Shown: positions 46,228-55,378 of the stretch, in pieces | Layout of the letters: the number at the start of each line of letters is the position of its first letter | Position numbering within the stretch: position 1 is the first letter of the stretch | Origin: Halobacterium noricense | Lineage (GTDB): Archaea > Halobacteriota > Halobacteria > Halobacteriales > Halobacteriaceae | Length of the DNA stretch: 64,000 bases | Reading direction: 5' to 3' | Assembly: GCF_021233435.1 (NCBI RefSeq) | Contig: NZ_CP089468.1 | Coordinates: 62,001-126,000 of the forward strand | Translations under genes and position numbers: made by a program | The notes under the pieces: model-generated | What the model saw: the letters and a program-made list of their open reading frames with translations, nothing else | Databases searched by the model: none | Told to the model about the DNA's origin: nothing

Positions 46228-46540
46228 AACGCACTTTTTGCTGTGGGAGGGCACCTGCGGCGCTCTCCTCTGCTCACGGGGGCGTCGGGCCGTCTGTTCG
46301 CGGGCCGTCGGCCCGCTCACATGGTATGGGGAATCTCCGGTTCCGCACTATTCGCACGGCCAGCGGGACCTCCGGTCTCGCTCGGCTGGCAAAAACTTGC
46401 GGAAAAAGCGCTCCTCCGTCGGTCCGCTTCGCGCTCACGGCTACGCCGTTCGCGCATTCCGAGGCGCGTAGCGCCTCGCGTCCCTCAGTCGTCGGCCTCC
46501 ACTCACTCGCTACGCTCGTTCGTGGAGTGAACCGCTCGTC
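46228..46540 (+). repeat. Hairpin mosaic element E7
   Basis: Starts ACGCACTTTTTGC 1 nt after the stop; contains the 107-nt module shared with E9 (46289-46395), the CAAAAACTTGCGGAAAAAGC border, further palindromes (GAGGCGC-GTA-GCGCCTC) and the CCACTCACTCGCTACGCTCG block. It ends in GAACCGCTCG without the usual GATGC terminus. The rest of this 373-bp gap (46541-46600) is the hsp20 promoter region. Confidence 0.75.
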
Positions 46541-46600
46541 AACAACCACAGCACTCGGCTAGCCAGTAGACTTTCCGCGGTTCGCGGCGAATCCGGAAGT

Positions 46601-47002
46601 ATGGCACGAGGCAGCCCGTTCGACGAGTTGGAGCGACTGCTGGACAAGATGAACGACGCACGCGAGCGCGCCGGCGGCGGGCTCGCGGTCGACGTCGAGG
46701 ACGAGGACAACCAGTTCGTCGTGACCGCGGACCTCCCCGGCTTCGACAAGGAGGACATCGACGTAGAGCTCCACGACCGGACGCTGCGCATCGAAGCGCG
46801 CCACGAGGAAGGGGTACAGGAGGAAGGCGAGGACAACTACGTCCGCCGGGAGCGCAGCAAGCGCTCGCTCTCGCGGAGCGTCACGCTCCCCGAGGAAGTC
46901 GACGAGGAAGGTGCGTCCGCATCCTTCGAAAACGGCGTGCTGACCGTGACGCTCCCGAAGTCCCACACGAGCGAGGAGTCCACGAGCGTCGACATCGAGT
47001 AG
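46601..47002 (+). CDS. Hsp20 small heat-shock protein
   Basis: 133 aa. Alpha-crystallin domain (about 25-115) with VVTADLPGFDKEDIDVEL and the closing ASASFENGVLTVTLPK. Acidic C-terminal tail. Chaperone holdase; lies 1.6 kb after the thermosome gene, but other genes intervene. No strong TATA box seen. Confidence 0.92.
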   Translation: MARGSPFDELERLLDKMNDARERAGGGLAVDVEDEDNQFVVTADLPGFDKEDIDVELHDRTLRIEARHEEGVQEEGEDNYVRRERSKRSLSRSVTLPEEVDEEGASASFENGVLTVTLPKSHTSEESTSVDIE

Positions 47003-47026
47003 CGTCGCAGACGACGCGAGTTCTTC

Positions 47027-47554
47027 TCAGACGCGGCCCGTGATACGGTCGGCGGCGCGCTCGACGGCGTCCCGCCAGTCGCCGGGCGGGTCGTCGCCGC
47101 GGACCGGCGGCGCGAGCGCGAGGTCGACGGCGTGGTAGTCGAAACCGTCGAGGGCGTCGGCTGCGAGACCGCCGACGAACTCGGCGTTCTCGCGCTTCGA
47201 GGAGTGGCCGCCGTCCGTCAGCGCGTAGTAGTCGCTGAACAGGTGCACGAGGACGACCGGCCGGTCGAGCGCACCGTCGGCGGCGTGTCGGGCGAGTTTC
47301 ACGGGGTTGTTCGCGGGGTCGGCGCGTCGCATCTCCACCTCGACGAGTACGAGCGGCGCGGCCGCCGAGTCGGGGACGCCGGCGACGTCGACGGGCGTGC
47401 GCCGGACGTACCACTCGGTCGTCCACTCGCGGTCCGGGTCGCGGGCGGCGAGCGCGGCGCGGAGGCGTGCGTGCACGGCGTCGGTGAACTCGCCCACGAG
47501 CTCGCGAGAGACGCCGGGGCGTGAAAGAAGTTCTGCGTGCGCCGACACCGGCAA
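47027..47554 (-). CDS. Hypothetical protein
   Basis: 175 aa, not recognised. A central beta strand with LVLVEVEMRRADPANNPVKLAR followed by PVVLVHLFSDYY has the look of a nuclease-like E-x-E core, but I cannot confirm this. ATG 47554 faces leuS, leaving about 75 bp between starts. Confidence 0.6.
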   Translation of the reverse strand: MPVSAHAELLSRPGVSRELVGEFTDAVHARLRAALAARDPDREWTTEWYVRRTPVDVAGVPDSAAAPLVLVEVEMRRADPANNPVKLARHAADGALDRPVVLVHLFSDYYALTDGGHSSKRENAEFVGGLAADALDGFDYHAVDLALAPPVRGDDPPGDWRDAVERAADRITGRV

Positions 47555-47628
47555 ATGAGTCCGAGAAGCGAACAGGCCGCACAGTCACGATGGGAGGGCT
47601 TTTGCCCCGGCAGAGTGTCACACCGGAT

Positions 47629-50574
47629 ATGACCTACGAGCCACGGGAAGTCGAGCGGAAGTGGCAGGACCGCTGGGAGGACGGCGGCCGCTACCACGCC
47701 GACCCGCCGGCGAACGCCGGCGAACGAGCGAGCGGCGACGCCGAGAGCACCGACGAGGACGCGACGTTCGTGACGGTCCCGTACCCGTACCCCTCCGGCG
47801 GGATGCACATCGGGCACGCTCGCACGTACACGGTGCCGGACGTCTACGCCCGCTACCGACGCTTGCAGGGCGACAACGTCCTGTTCCCCATCGCGTGGCA
47901 CGTGACCGGCACGCCAATCGTGGGTGCCGTCAACCGCCTCCAGAAGCGCGAGGAAGAGCAGATGTCGGTGCTACGGGACACCTACGACGTCCCCGAGTCC
48001 GAACTCGAACAGTTGGAGACGCCGATGGGGTTCGCGCGCTACTTCATCGAGAACCACTACAAGCAGAACATGAAGTCCCTCGGCCTCAGCATCGACTGGC
48101 GGAGGGAATTCACGACCAACGACGAGCGCTACTCGAAGTTCGTCACGTGGCAGTACGAGACGCTGCGCGACCACGGGCGCCTGGAGAAGGGCCTCCACCC
48201 CGTGAAGTACTGCACCGACGAGGAGAACCCCGTCACCACCCACGACCTGCTCGAGGGTGAGGAGGCGGAGTTCCAGGAGTACACGCTCGTCAAATTCCGG
48301 AAGGGCGACACGGTCGTGCCGATGGCGACGCTGCGCCCGGAGACCGTGCGTGGCGTGACGAACGCGTACATCGACCCGGACGCGAACTACGTGGAGGCGA
48401 ACGTGGACGGCGAGACGTGGCTCCTCAGCGACGAGGCCGCGGAGAAACTCGTCCTCCAGCAGCGCGACGTCGAGATTCTCGACCGGTTCACGGGCGAGGC
48501 GCTGGTCGGCGAGCGCGTCACCAACCCCGTCACGGGCGAGGACGTGCTCGTGCTGCCCGCGAGCTTCGTGGACGCGGACAACGCCACGGGGATCGTGATG
48601 TCCGTGCCGGCGCACTCGCCGGACGACTGGATGGCCCTGCAGGAGGCCAAACGCGCGGCGCGAAGCGCCGCGGAACGAGCGAGCGGCGACAGCGATGCGC
48701 CACGAGCAGCCGACGACGAGCGGCTGCGCGAGTACGGCATCGACCCCGCAGAGGTCGAGGAGATTCAGCCGAAGGCCATCATCGACGTAGACGCCTACGA
48801 CGACCCGTTCCCCGCGCGGGCGGCCGTCGAGGAGCACGGCATCGAGGGAAGCGACGACCCCGCGCTCGAAGAGGCCACGCAGGAGGTGTACAACCGCGAG
48901 TTCCACGCGGGCGAACTGAAGGACATGTACGACGAGTACGCGGGTGCCGTCGTCGAGGACGTCCGCGACGAACTGGCCGAGCACTTCCGCTCGACCGGCG
49001 AGTTCGACTCGATGTACGAGTTCTCCGAGGAGGTCGTCTGTCGCTGCGGCGGCGACGTCGAGGTCGCCAAGCAGGACACGTGGTTCCTGACGTACAGCGA
49101 CGACGACTGGAAGGAACTCGCCCACGACGCGATTAGCGAACTGGACGCGCGCCCGGACAGCGCCGGCGACCAGCTCGACCACACGGTCGACTGGCTCAAC
49201 GAGTGGCCGTGCATCCGGAACTTCGGGCTCGGCACGAACCTGCCGTGGGACGACGACTTCGTCATCGAGCCGCTGTCGGACTCGACGGCGTACATGTCCT
49301 ACTACACCATCGCCCACCGGCTCCAGGACGTGCCGCCGGCGGAGATGGACCGGGAGTTCTTCGACACGCTGTTCTACGGCGAGGACGCGGTCGACGACCC
49401 CGACGAAACTGCGCTGGACCTGCGCGAGGAGTGGGACTACTGGTACCCCGTCGACCAGCGCGTCTCCGGCAACGACCTCATCTCGAACCACCTGACGTTC
49501 TACCTCTTCCACCACACCGACCTCTTCGAGGAGGCGAAGTGGCCGGAGGGAATCACCGTGATGGGGATGGTGCTGCTGGAGGGCGACGCGATGTCGTCCT
49601 CGAAGGGCCACGTCGTGCTCCCCACCGAGGCCATCGAGGAGTACGGCGCGGACACGGTGCGGTTCGTGCTGTTGAACTCCGCTGAGCCGTGGCAGGACGT
49701 CGACTGGCGCGACGACGAAGTCGGCACCACGAAAGACCAGCTCGCGCGCTTCTACGAGCGAGCGCAGGACGTAATAGCGGACGCCGAGGGCATCGGCGAC
49801 CGCGAGGACGTCGAGCTGAAGCGCATCGACCGCTGGCTGCTGTCGAAGCTCCAGTCGACGATTCGGGACGCGACGGACGCGATGGACGAGTTCCAGACGC
49901 GCGCCGCCAGCCAGGAGGCGTTCTACCACTTCGAGGAGCACCTGACGTGGTACCGCAAGCGCACGGACCTCGACCGCGACGGCGCGCGGTGGACGCTCCG
50001 CGACGTGCTGCGGACGCGACTCCGCCTGCTCGCGCCCATCGTGCCGTTCCTCTCGAACGAACTCCACGAGCAGCTCACGGGCGAGCCGGTCGGGCAGGAC
50101 GACTGGCCGGCGGCCGACCCCGAACTGGAATCCGAGCGCGTGGAGGTCGAAGAACAGCTCGTGGAGTCGCTGACCGACGACGTGCGCGAGGTCATCGACG
50201 TGACCGACACCGACCCCGGCCAGATTACGGTGTTCACGCCCGCGCCGTGGAAGCAGACCGTCTACGAGACGGTCCGGGAGACCGGCACGGACATCGGCGC
50301 GGTGATGGGGAAAGTGATGCAACACGAGAGCCTGCGCGAGAAGGGCGACGCGGTCAACGACCTCGTGCAGGACCTCGTCGCGGACGTCCGCGAGCGCTCC
50401 GCCGAGGAGTTGACGGCGCTCGACGAGGTCGACGAGCAGGACGTCTACGAGAACGCGGCGGGCTTCCTCGCGCGCCAGTTCGACGCCGACGTCGATGTCG
50501 TCCCCGAGACCGAAACTGACGCCGAGCGCGCGTCCCGCGCGGTGCCGTTCCGTCCGGCCATCGAACTCGAATAG
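47629..50574 (+). CDS. leuS: Leucyl-tRNA synthetase
   Basis: 981-aa class I synthetase, archaeal type. HIGH in PSGGMHIGHART (near 60), CP1 editing domain (TLRPETVRGVTN), KMSKS-like DAMSSSKGH (near 657), anticodon-binding C-terminus. ATG 47629; GCTTTTGC is about 28 bp before it. Two low-complexity inserts, PPANAGERASGDAEST (near 26-41) and RAARSAAERASGDSDAPRA (about 343-361), coincide with palindromic DNA and share an exact 18-mer. Confidence 0.96.
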   Translation: MTYEPREVERKWQDRWEDGGRYHADPPANAGERASGDAESTDEDATFVTVPYPYPSGGMHIGHARTYTVPDVYARYRRLQGDNVLFPIAWHVTGTPIVGAVNRLQKREEEQMSVLRDTYDVPESELEQLETPMGFARYFIENHYKQNMKSLGLSIDWRREFTTNDERYSKFVTWQYETLRDHGRLEKGLHPVKYCTDEENPVTTHDLLEGEEAEFQEYTLVKFRKGDTVVPMATLRPETVRGVTNAYIDPDANYVEANVDGETWLLSDEAAEKLVLQQRDVEILDRFTGEALVGERVTNPVTGEDVLVLPASFVDADNATGIVMSVPAHSPDDWMALQEAKRAARSAAERASGDSDAPRAADDERLREYGIDPAEVEEIQPKAIIDVDAYDDPFPARAAVEEHGIEGSDDPALEEATQEVYNREFHAGELKDMYDEYAGAVVEDVRDELAEHFRSTGEFDSMYEFSEEVVCRCGGDVEVAKQDTWFLTYSDDDWKELAHDAISELDARPDSAGDQLDHTVDWLNEWPCIRNFGLGTNLPWDDDFVIEPLSDSTAYMSYYTIAHRLQDVPPAEMDREFFDTLFYGEDAVDDPDETALDLREEWDYWYPVDQRVSGNDLISNHLTFYLFHHTDLFEEAKWPEGITVMGMVLLEGDAMSSSKGHVVLPTEAIEEYGADTVRFVLLNSAEPWQDVDWRDDEVGTTKDQLARFYERAQDVIADAEGIGDREDVELKRIDRWLLSKLQSTIRDATDAMDEFQTRAASQEAFYHFEEHLTWYRKRTDLDRDGARWTLRDVLRTRLRLLAPIVPFLSNELHEQLTGEPVGQDDWPAADPELESERVEVEEQLVESLTDDVREVIDVTDTDPGQITVFTPAPWKQTVYETVRETGTDIGAVMGKVMQHESLREKGDAVNDLVQDLVADVRERSAEELTALDEVDEQDVYENAAGFLARQFDADVDVVPETETDAERASRAVPFRPAIELE
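47705..47739. repeat. In-frame palindromic insert 1 in leuS
   Basis: CGCCGGCG-AA-CGCCGGCG (47705-47722), then GAACGAGCGAGCGGCGAC (47722-47739). The 18-mer is repeated exactly in insert 2. Lies between the N-terminal helix and the HIGH strand. Confidence 0.7.
48654..48690. repeat. In-frame palindromic insert 2 in leuS
   Basis: CGCGGCGC-GAA-GCGCCGCG (48654-48672, 8-bp stem, GAA loop), then the same GAACGAGCGAGCGGCGAC (48673-48690). Encodes RAARSAAERASGD within the editing-domain region. Confidence 0.7.
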
Positions 50575-50624
50575 CGGTCCCGGCGGCCAGATTGCTTTTT
50601 CCGCGCCCAGTCGAACCCCGACGC

Positions 50625-50813
50625 ATGAGCGACCAGAACGACGAAGCGCCGCGGAGCGTCCGACGACACGCGGAGGTGCGGCGGAATCCCGAGATGACCA
50701 GCGTCGGCTACGCGATGCTGCTCGGCCTGCTCGTGTTGCTGCTGCCGCTACTGCCGTTCCTCGTCATCATCTGGATCATCGCGCGGCTCACGGACTACGC
50801 TGCCGGACGCTGA
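50625..50813 (+). CDS. Small membrane protein
   Basis: 62 aa: charged N-terminus (SDQNDEAPRSVRRHAEVRR), one long hydrophobic segment (about 29-53, LLGLLVLLLPLLPFLVIIWII), short tail. GCTTTTTCC box about 30 bp upstream. Function unknown. Confidence 0.7.
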   Translation: MSDQNDEAPRSVRRHAEVRRNPEMTSVGYAMLLGLLVLLLPLLPFLVIIWIIARLTDYAAGR

Positions 50814-50827
50814 ACAGCCGTGGACGA

Positions 50828-51115
50828 GCATTCGCGGTGCGAGCGGTCTGACAGACCCGAGCACCGCGATTCACCGAGCGCGAACATAGTGAGCGCTCGG
50901 GCCGACGAGCGACCGTAGGGAGTGGTTCGAAAGGCGCGAAGCGCCTTTCGTCATCACGAAAGACGGCGGAGCCGTCTTTCGAACGACGAGGAGTGCTTTT
51001 TCCGCAAATTTTTGCCAGCCGAGCGAGACCGAAGGTCTCGCTGGCCGTGCGAACGGGCGCGGAGCGCCCGTGAGCAGAGAGCGGCCGCAGGCCGCTCGCG
51101 CAGCAAAAAGTGCGT
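50828..51115 (-). repeat. Hairpin mosaic element E8 (downstream of engB)
   Basis: On the minus strand ACGCACTTTTTGC follows the engB stop with no gap. Triplet-loop hairpins: GCGGCC-TGC-GGCCGC, CGGGCGC-TCC-GCGCCCG, GCGAGACC-TTC-GGTCTCGC, then AAAGACGGC-TCC-GCCGTCTTT and GAAAGGCGC-TTC-GCGCCTTTC, the CTCCCTACGGTCG block and a distal CGCGGTGC/GCACCGCG pair ending GAATGC. This fills the 302-bp gap; no gene is seen. Confidence 0.8.
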
Positions 51116-51733
51116 TTAGAAGAACTTCTTCAGGTCGTCGCGCTTCTCGGCTTCGAGGTGCGTACGGATTGCATCGTCGAAGGCACCGGTGCGGCCGTGT
51201 TTGGCGGCGATGGGGGCGATGGTGTCCTGCCACTGCTTCCACGGAGGGTGGAGGCCGAGGCGGTCGGCGATGTCGTCGAGGCGTTCGTCGCGGTCGTCGA
51301 CTTTGTCCATCTTGTTGACGGCGACGACCGGCTGGATGTCGAGGTCCTGGAGGAGGTAGAACAGTTCGACGACGTGGGGGATTTCCTCGTCGCTGGTGTG
51401 GCGGTCGATGATGTCGACGGCGGCTTTGCCGTCGAGAACGAGCACGCCGACCATGATGTGCTCGGCGTTGTCTTCGAGGTAGCGGACGACGTCGGTCTTG
51501 ATGCGTTCGCGGACGTCGTCCTCGACGCCGGACATGAACCCGAAGCCGGGGAGGTCGGTGACGACGAAGTCGTCGCTGGTCCAGTCGTAGTGGTTGGGTT
51601 TCCGGGTGACGCCGGGTTTCTGGCCGGTCGCCACGCTGTGGCCGGTAATCTCCCGCATGAGCGTGGACTTGCCGACGTTCGACCGACCGACGAGGACGAC
51701 CTCGTCGCTTCGGTCGGGGCGGGTGTCGAACAT
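51116..51733 (-). CDS. engB: GTP-binding protein EngB
   Basis: 205-aa Era/Obg-like GTPase linked to ribosome assembly in bacteria. G1 GRSNVGKST (16-24), G3 DLPGFG, G4 NKMD. ATG 51733. The stop is immediately followed by element E8. Confidence 0.94.
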   Translation of the reverse strand: MFDTRPDRSDEVVLVGRSNVGKSTLMREITGHSVATGQKPGVTRKPNHYDWTSDDFVVTDLPGFGFMSGVEDDVRERIKTDVVRYLEDNAEHIMVGVLVLDGKAAVDIIDRHTSDEEIPHVVELFYLLQDLDIQPVVAVNKMDKVDDRDERLDDIADRLGLHPPWKQWQDTIAPIAAKHGRTGAFDDAIRTHLEAEKRDDLKKFF

Positions 51734-51845
51734 ACCGTTCGTAGCCGGTCGGCGGGGTTAAGTCCCGCGTCCGGCGGCGCACGCTCAAACGCGGGTTTCA
51801 CTCTGAACGAGGTTGAAGGGGTCGCCCGTCGTAGCGTGGTGTGTG

Positions 51846-52598
51846 ATGCGACAGCAAACACTCCTGCTCGCGGTCCTCGGTACCGCCCTGCTGGTGACCG
51901 CCGGCGTCGCCGGTGCCCTCACTCTCGGGAGCGGGTCGGCGACAGCCGGCCAGGCAGCCCCCGAGGGACAGTCGATTACAGTTTCCGCGGACGGCACCGT
52001 GGAGGCGTCGCCCGACCAGGCAGTCGTCCGGGTCGCGGTGACGGCCACCGGAAACGACTCGTCGGCGGTCCGCGACGAGATTGCCGAGCGCGCCGGGGAG
52101 ATGCAGTCGGCGCTGGAATCGTACGGTATCCCCTCGGAAAACGTCCGCACCGCGCACTTCAACATCCGGCAGGAGCGCGAGCGGACCGGCAACGGCATCG
52201 AGCGCGGCCAGTACGTCGGCACGCACGCGTTCGAAATCACCGTCGAGGACACCGGTGCGGCCGGCGAGGTCGTCGACACCGCCGTGAACAACGGTGCCGA
52301 CCGCGTGGACGGCGTCTCGTTCACGCTCTCCGAACAGAAGCGCGAGTCCCTCTACCAGGACGCGCTGACGAACGCGATGGGCAACGCGGAGACGCGCGCC
52401 GCCACGCTCGCCGACGCCGGCGGGCTCTCGGTGACGGACACCCACACCATCGTCTCGACGAACACGAACTACCGCGCGTACCAGGTGGAGACGGCCGCGA
52501 TTTCGAGTGGTGCCGCGGCGTCCGGGACGTCCGTGGAGTCCGGCCCGGTCACCGTCACCGCGGACGTCCGCGTGACGTACAACGCGACCGTCGCCTGA
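51846..52598 (+). CDS. SIMPL-domain (DUF541) secreted protein
   Basis: 250 aa. Signal peptide (about 1-28), then one SIMPL domain (SADGTVEASPDQAVVRVAV...; EITVEDTGAAGEVVDTAV). The family is periplasmic or extracellular in bacteria and often stress-related; role here unknown. No lipobox Cys after the signal. Precedes the DUF389 gene in the same direction. Confidence 0.85.
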   Translation: MRQQTLLLAVLGTALLVTAGVAGALTLGSGSATAGQAAPEGQSITVSADGTVEASPDQAVVRVAVTATGNDSSAVRDEIAERAGEMQSALESYGIPSENVRTAHFNIRQERERTGNGIERGQYVGTHAFEITVEDTGAAGEVVDTAVNNGADRVDGVSFTLSEQKRESLYQDALTNAMGNAETRAATLADAGGLSVTDTHTIVSTNTNYRAYQVETAAISSGAAASGTSVESGPVTVTADVRVTYNATVA

Positions 52599-52646
52599 GC
52601 GGTCGTCCCCTGAACGCTTTTCTTCTGCCCCCGTGAACGCGCAGTC

Positions 52647-53942
52647 GTGCGACTCGTTCAGGCGACCGTTCCGACGGGCAAACGCGAGGCCGTCCTCGAC
52701 GCGCTCGACGACGAGGGCATCGACTACGTGGTCAGCGACGAGACCAGCGGCCGCGACTACAACGCCGTCGTCCACTTCCCGATACCGACAGAGGGCGTCG
52801 AGGACGCGCTGGAGGCGCTCCGCTCGGCGGGGCTCTCCGAGGACTCCTACACCGTCGTCCTGAGCGCGGAGACGGTCGTTTCCCGGCACTTCGACGACCT
52901 CGAAGAGCGCTACACCGAGGAGGAGGAGAACGGCGACAAAATCGCCCGCGAGGAGCTCGTCGCGCGCGCCAAGGACCTCGCGCCGTCGCGGCGCACGTAC
53001 GTCGTGATGACGCTCGTCAGTACCATCATCGCGACCGCGGGCCTACTGTTGGACTCGCCGGCGACGGTCGTCGGCTCCATGGTCATCGCGCCGCTGCTGG
53101 GCCCCGCGATGTCCGCGAGCGTCGGCACCGTCGTCGACGACGAGGACCTGTTCCGGCGCGGCGTCTACCTCCAGTTGGTCGGCGTCGTGCTCGCCGTCGT
53201 GGGCGCGGCGGCGTTCGCGTTCTTCGTGAAGTTCACGAACGTCGTCCCGCCGGGGTTAGACGTGCTGACGCTGTCGGAGGTCAGCGAGCGCCTGCGCCCG
53301 GACTTCCTCTCGCTGGTGGTCGCGCTCGGGGCCGGCGTCGCGGGCGTGTTCAGCCTGATGACCGGCGTCTCCTCGGCGCTGGTCGGCGTCGCCATCGCCG
53401 TCGCGTTGATTCCACCGGCGGCCAGCGTCGGCATCGGCATCGCGTGGGGCGTCCCGACGCTCGCCGTCGGGTCCGGCGTGCTCGTCATGGTGAACGTCCT
53501 CTCCATCAATCTCGCGGCGCTGGTCGTGCTGTGGTACTCGGGCTATCGCCCCCAGCGGTTCTTCGAAATCGGGCAGGCGCGCTCGGCGCTGCTGAAGCGC
53601 GGTGCCGCGCTCGTCGTCGCCATCGTCGTGCTGTCGGCGTTCCTCGGCGGCGTCACGTACACGTCCTACCAGTCCGCCACCGAGGAACAGGCCATCAACG
53701 ACGCCGTCGGCGACGTCCTCTCGCAGTCCCAGTACGAGGACGCCGCGCTGCTGGACACGCGCTACGAGTACGAACAGGGGTTGATTCAGCGCGAGTCACA
53801 GCGCGTCGTCGTCACCGTCGGCGTCCCGCCCGGCGCTGACTACCCCGGGCTCTACGACCGACTGAACGAGCGCGTCGCCGCGACGACGGACCACGACGTC
53901 GCCCTAGAAGTCAGGTACGTCTACCGCCAGCGACCGGACTGA
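52647..53942 (+). CDS. DUF389 membrane protein
   Basis: 431 aa. N-terminal ACT-like domain (1-85, VQATVPTGKREAVLDALDDEGIDY), then about eight TM segments with the DUF389 signature TAGLLLDSPATVVGSMVIAPLLGPAMSAS, and a C-terminal soluble domain. Function unknown. GTG start 52647. TGA abuts the stop of the convergent GTPase gene. Confidence 0.88.
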   Translation: MRLVQATVPTGKREAVLDALDDEGIDYVVSDETSGRDYNAVVHFPIPTEGVEDALEALRSAGLSEDSYTVVLSAETVVSRHFDDLEERYTEEEENGDKIAREELVARAKDLAPSRRTYVVMTLVSTIIATAGLLLDSPATVVGSMVIAPLLGPAMSASVGTVVDDEDLFRRGVYLQLVGVVLAVVGAAAFAFFVKFTNVVPPGLDVLTLSEVSERLRPDFLSLVVALGAGVAGVFSLMTGVSSALVGVAIAVALIPPAASVGIGIAWGVPTLAVGSGVLVMVNVLSINLAALVVLWYSGYRPQRFFEIGQARSALLKRGAALVVAIVVLSAFLGGVTYTSYQSATEEQAINDAVGDVLSQSQYEDAALLDTRYEYEQGLIQRESQRVVVTVGVPPGADYPGLYDRLNERVAATTDHDVALEVRYVYRQRPD

Positions 53943-54929
53943 CTACTCCTCGTGGGGGAGCGTCGGCTCGTGGCCGACGGCCTCGACCGCCGCGTCCAGC
54001 GTCTCCTGGACGCCCTCGCCGTTCTCGACGCTCATGTAGCAGTCCGCTGCCACGTCCTCGGAGAGGTCCGCTTTGTTGCAGACGGTCACGAGGGGGACGT
54101 CGCCGAACTGGTCGGCGACCTCCGCGCGGAGCGCGCGCTGGTCCTCGAGCATGTACCCGCACGTCTCGCTGGCGTCGAGGAAGAACAGGATAACGTCGCC
54201 GGCGTGCGCGAGCGCTGAGACGGCCTGGTTCTCGATTTCGTTGCGCTCGTCGACCGGCCGGTCGAGCAGGCCGGGCGTGTCCACGATTTGCCAGCGCACG
54301 CGCTCGACGTCGAGGTGGCCGACCTCGATACCCTTCGTCGTGAACGGGTACTCGGCGGTCTCGATGTTCGACGTCGAGACCTCGTTGACGAACGACGACT
54401 TGCCGACGTTCGGGTAGCCCGCGACCACGATGGTCGGGTCGTCGGGGTCGATTTCGGGGAGATTCTTCAGGGCGTCACGGGCGCGGCCCACGGCGTCGAG
54501 GTCCTCCTCGATTTGGTCCATCACGGAGCCCATGCGCGCGAACCCCTGCTTGCGGACTTTCCGCATCGAATCCGTGTCGCCCCGGGGGAGCTTCCCGATG
54601 TACTCCCGGCCGAGGTCGTGGGTCTTGTTCGCCGCCCACGAAATCTCGGAGAGGTGCTGGCGGAGCGCGTCTATCCCACGGTCGTCGTCGAACTCCCGTC
54701 GGAGCACGGCGTCCGCGAGTTCGTAGTAGAACGGGTCGACAGTGTCGAAGTCCGGCCACGCCGTCACGACGTTGTGGAGGTTGTCACCGAGGATGTTCGA
54801 CGACGTCTGCAGCATCGACTCCTGGGCCTCGTAGCCGCCCTTCGCGCGGCCCGCCCGGGCTGCCCGCGAGAACGCCTTGTCGAGGAGCTCCTCCGACGTC
54901 GGCGTCGTCGGCAGGTTCTCGAAAATCAT
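53943..54929 (-). CDS. NOG1-like GTPase
   Basis: 328-aa Obg/NOG1-family GTPase, associated with large-subunit biogenesis. N-terminal helical NOG1 region (MIFENLPTTPTSEELLDKAFSRA), G1 GYPNVGKSS (near 169), G3 DTPGLLDRP, G4 NKADLSED. ATG 54929 with GCTTTTACG about 30 bp upstream; a longer frame to 54974 is less likely. Confidence 0.92.
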   Translation of the reverse strand: MIFENLPTTPTSEELLDKAFSRAARAGRAKGGYEAQESMLQTSSNILGDNLHNVVTAWPDFDTVDPFYYELADAVLRREFDDDRGIDALRQHLSEISWAANKTHDLGREYIGKLPRGDTDSMRKVRKQGFARMGSVMDQIEEDLDAVGRARDALKNLPEIDPDDPTIVVAGYPNVGKSSFVNEVSTSNIETAEYPFTTKGIEVGHLDVERVRWQIVDTPGLLDRPVDERNEIENQAVSALAHAGDVILFFLDASETCGYMLEDQRALRAEVADQFGDVPLVTVCNKADLSEDVAADCYMSVENGEGVQETLDAAVEAVGHEPTLPHEE

Positions 54930-55021
54930 ACGGCGAAGTAGGCCCGCGGGACGTAAAAGCACACGTATCGGCACCGACGCGGCCCGCGAGGCTTTTCGGT
55001 GTCGCCCACCTCTCCCACGGT

Positions 55022-55378
55022 ATGGTCAACTGGCGTGCGGTCCTCACTGGGTTCGCCGTGGAGTTCGTGCTGGGCGTGTTCGCGTTCGCGCTCCCCGGTA
55101 TCGGGCACGCGGCCGCCGGCCTCGTCGGCGGGTTCGTCGCGGGCTGGCTGGCAGACGACGGCGTCTGGAGCGGAGCCGCCCACGGCTTCCTCGCGGGCGC
55201 GCTCGGCGGCCTCCTCGTCGCCGTGCTCGTCCTCGTGCTCGGCGTCGTGTTCTCCGCCACCGGCCTCCTGCCGGTCGGCCTGCTCGGGCTCGGCGTCGGC
55301 ACGATAGCGCTCGTCTTCTTCGGCCTGCTCGCCATCGACAGCGCCGTCGCGGGTGCTGTCGGCGGTTTCCTCGCCTAG
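55022..55378 (+). CDS. DUF5518-type membrane protein
   Basis: 118 aa, four TM segments rich in Gly/Ala/Val (for example GHAAAGLVGGFVAGWL and AGALGGLLVAVLVLVLG). Matches small haloarchaeal glycine-zipper membrane proteins (DUF5518-like). ATG 55022. The TAG is in a CTAG shared with the hydrolase gene. Confidence 0.7.
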   Translation: MVNWRAVLTGFAVEFVLGVFAFALPGIGHAAAGLVGGFVAGWLADDGVWSGAAHGFLAGALGGLLVAVLVLVLGVVFSATGLLPVGLLGLGVGTIALVFFGLLAIDSAVAGAVGGFLA

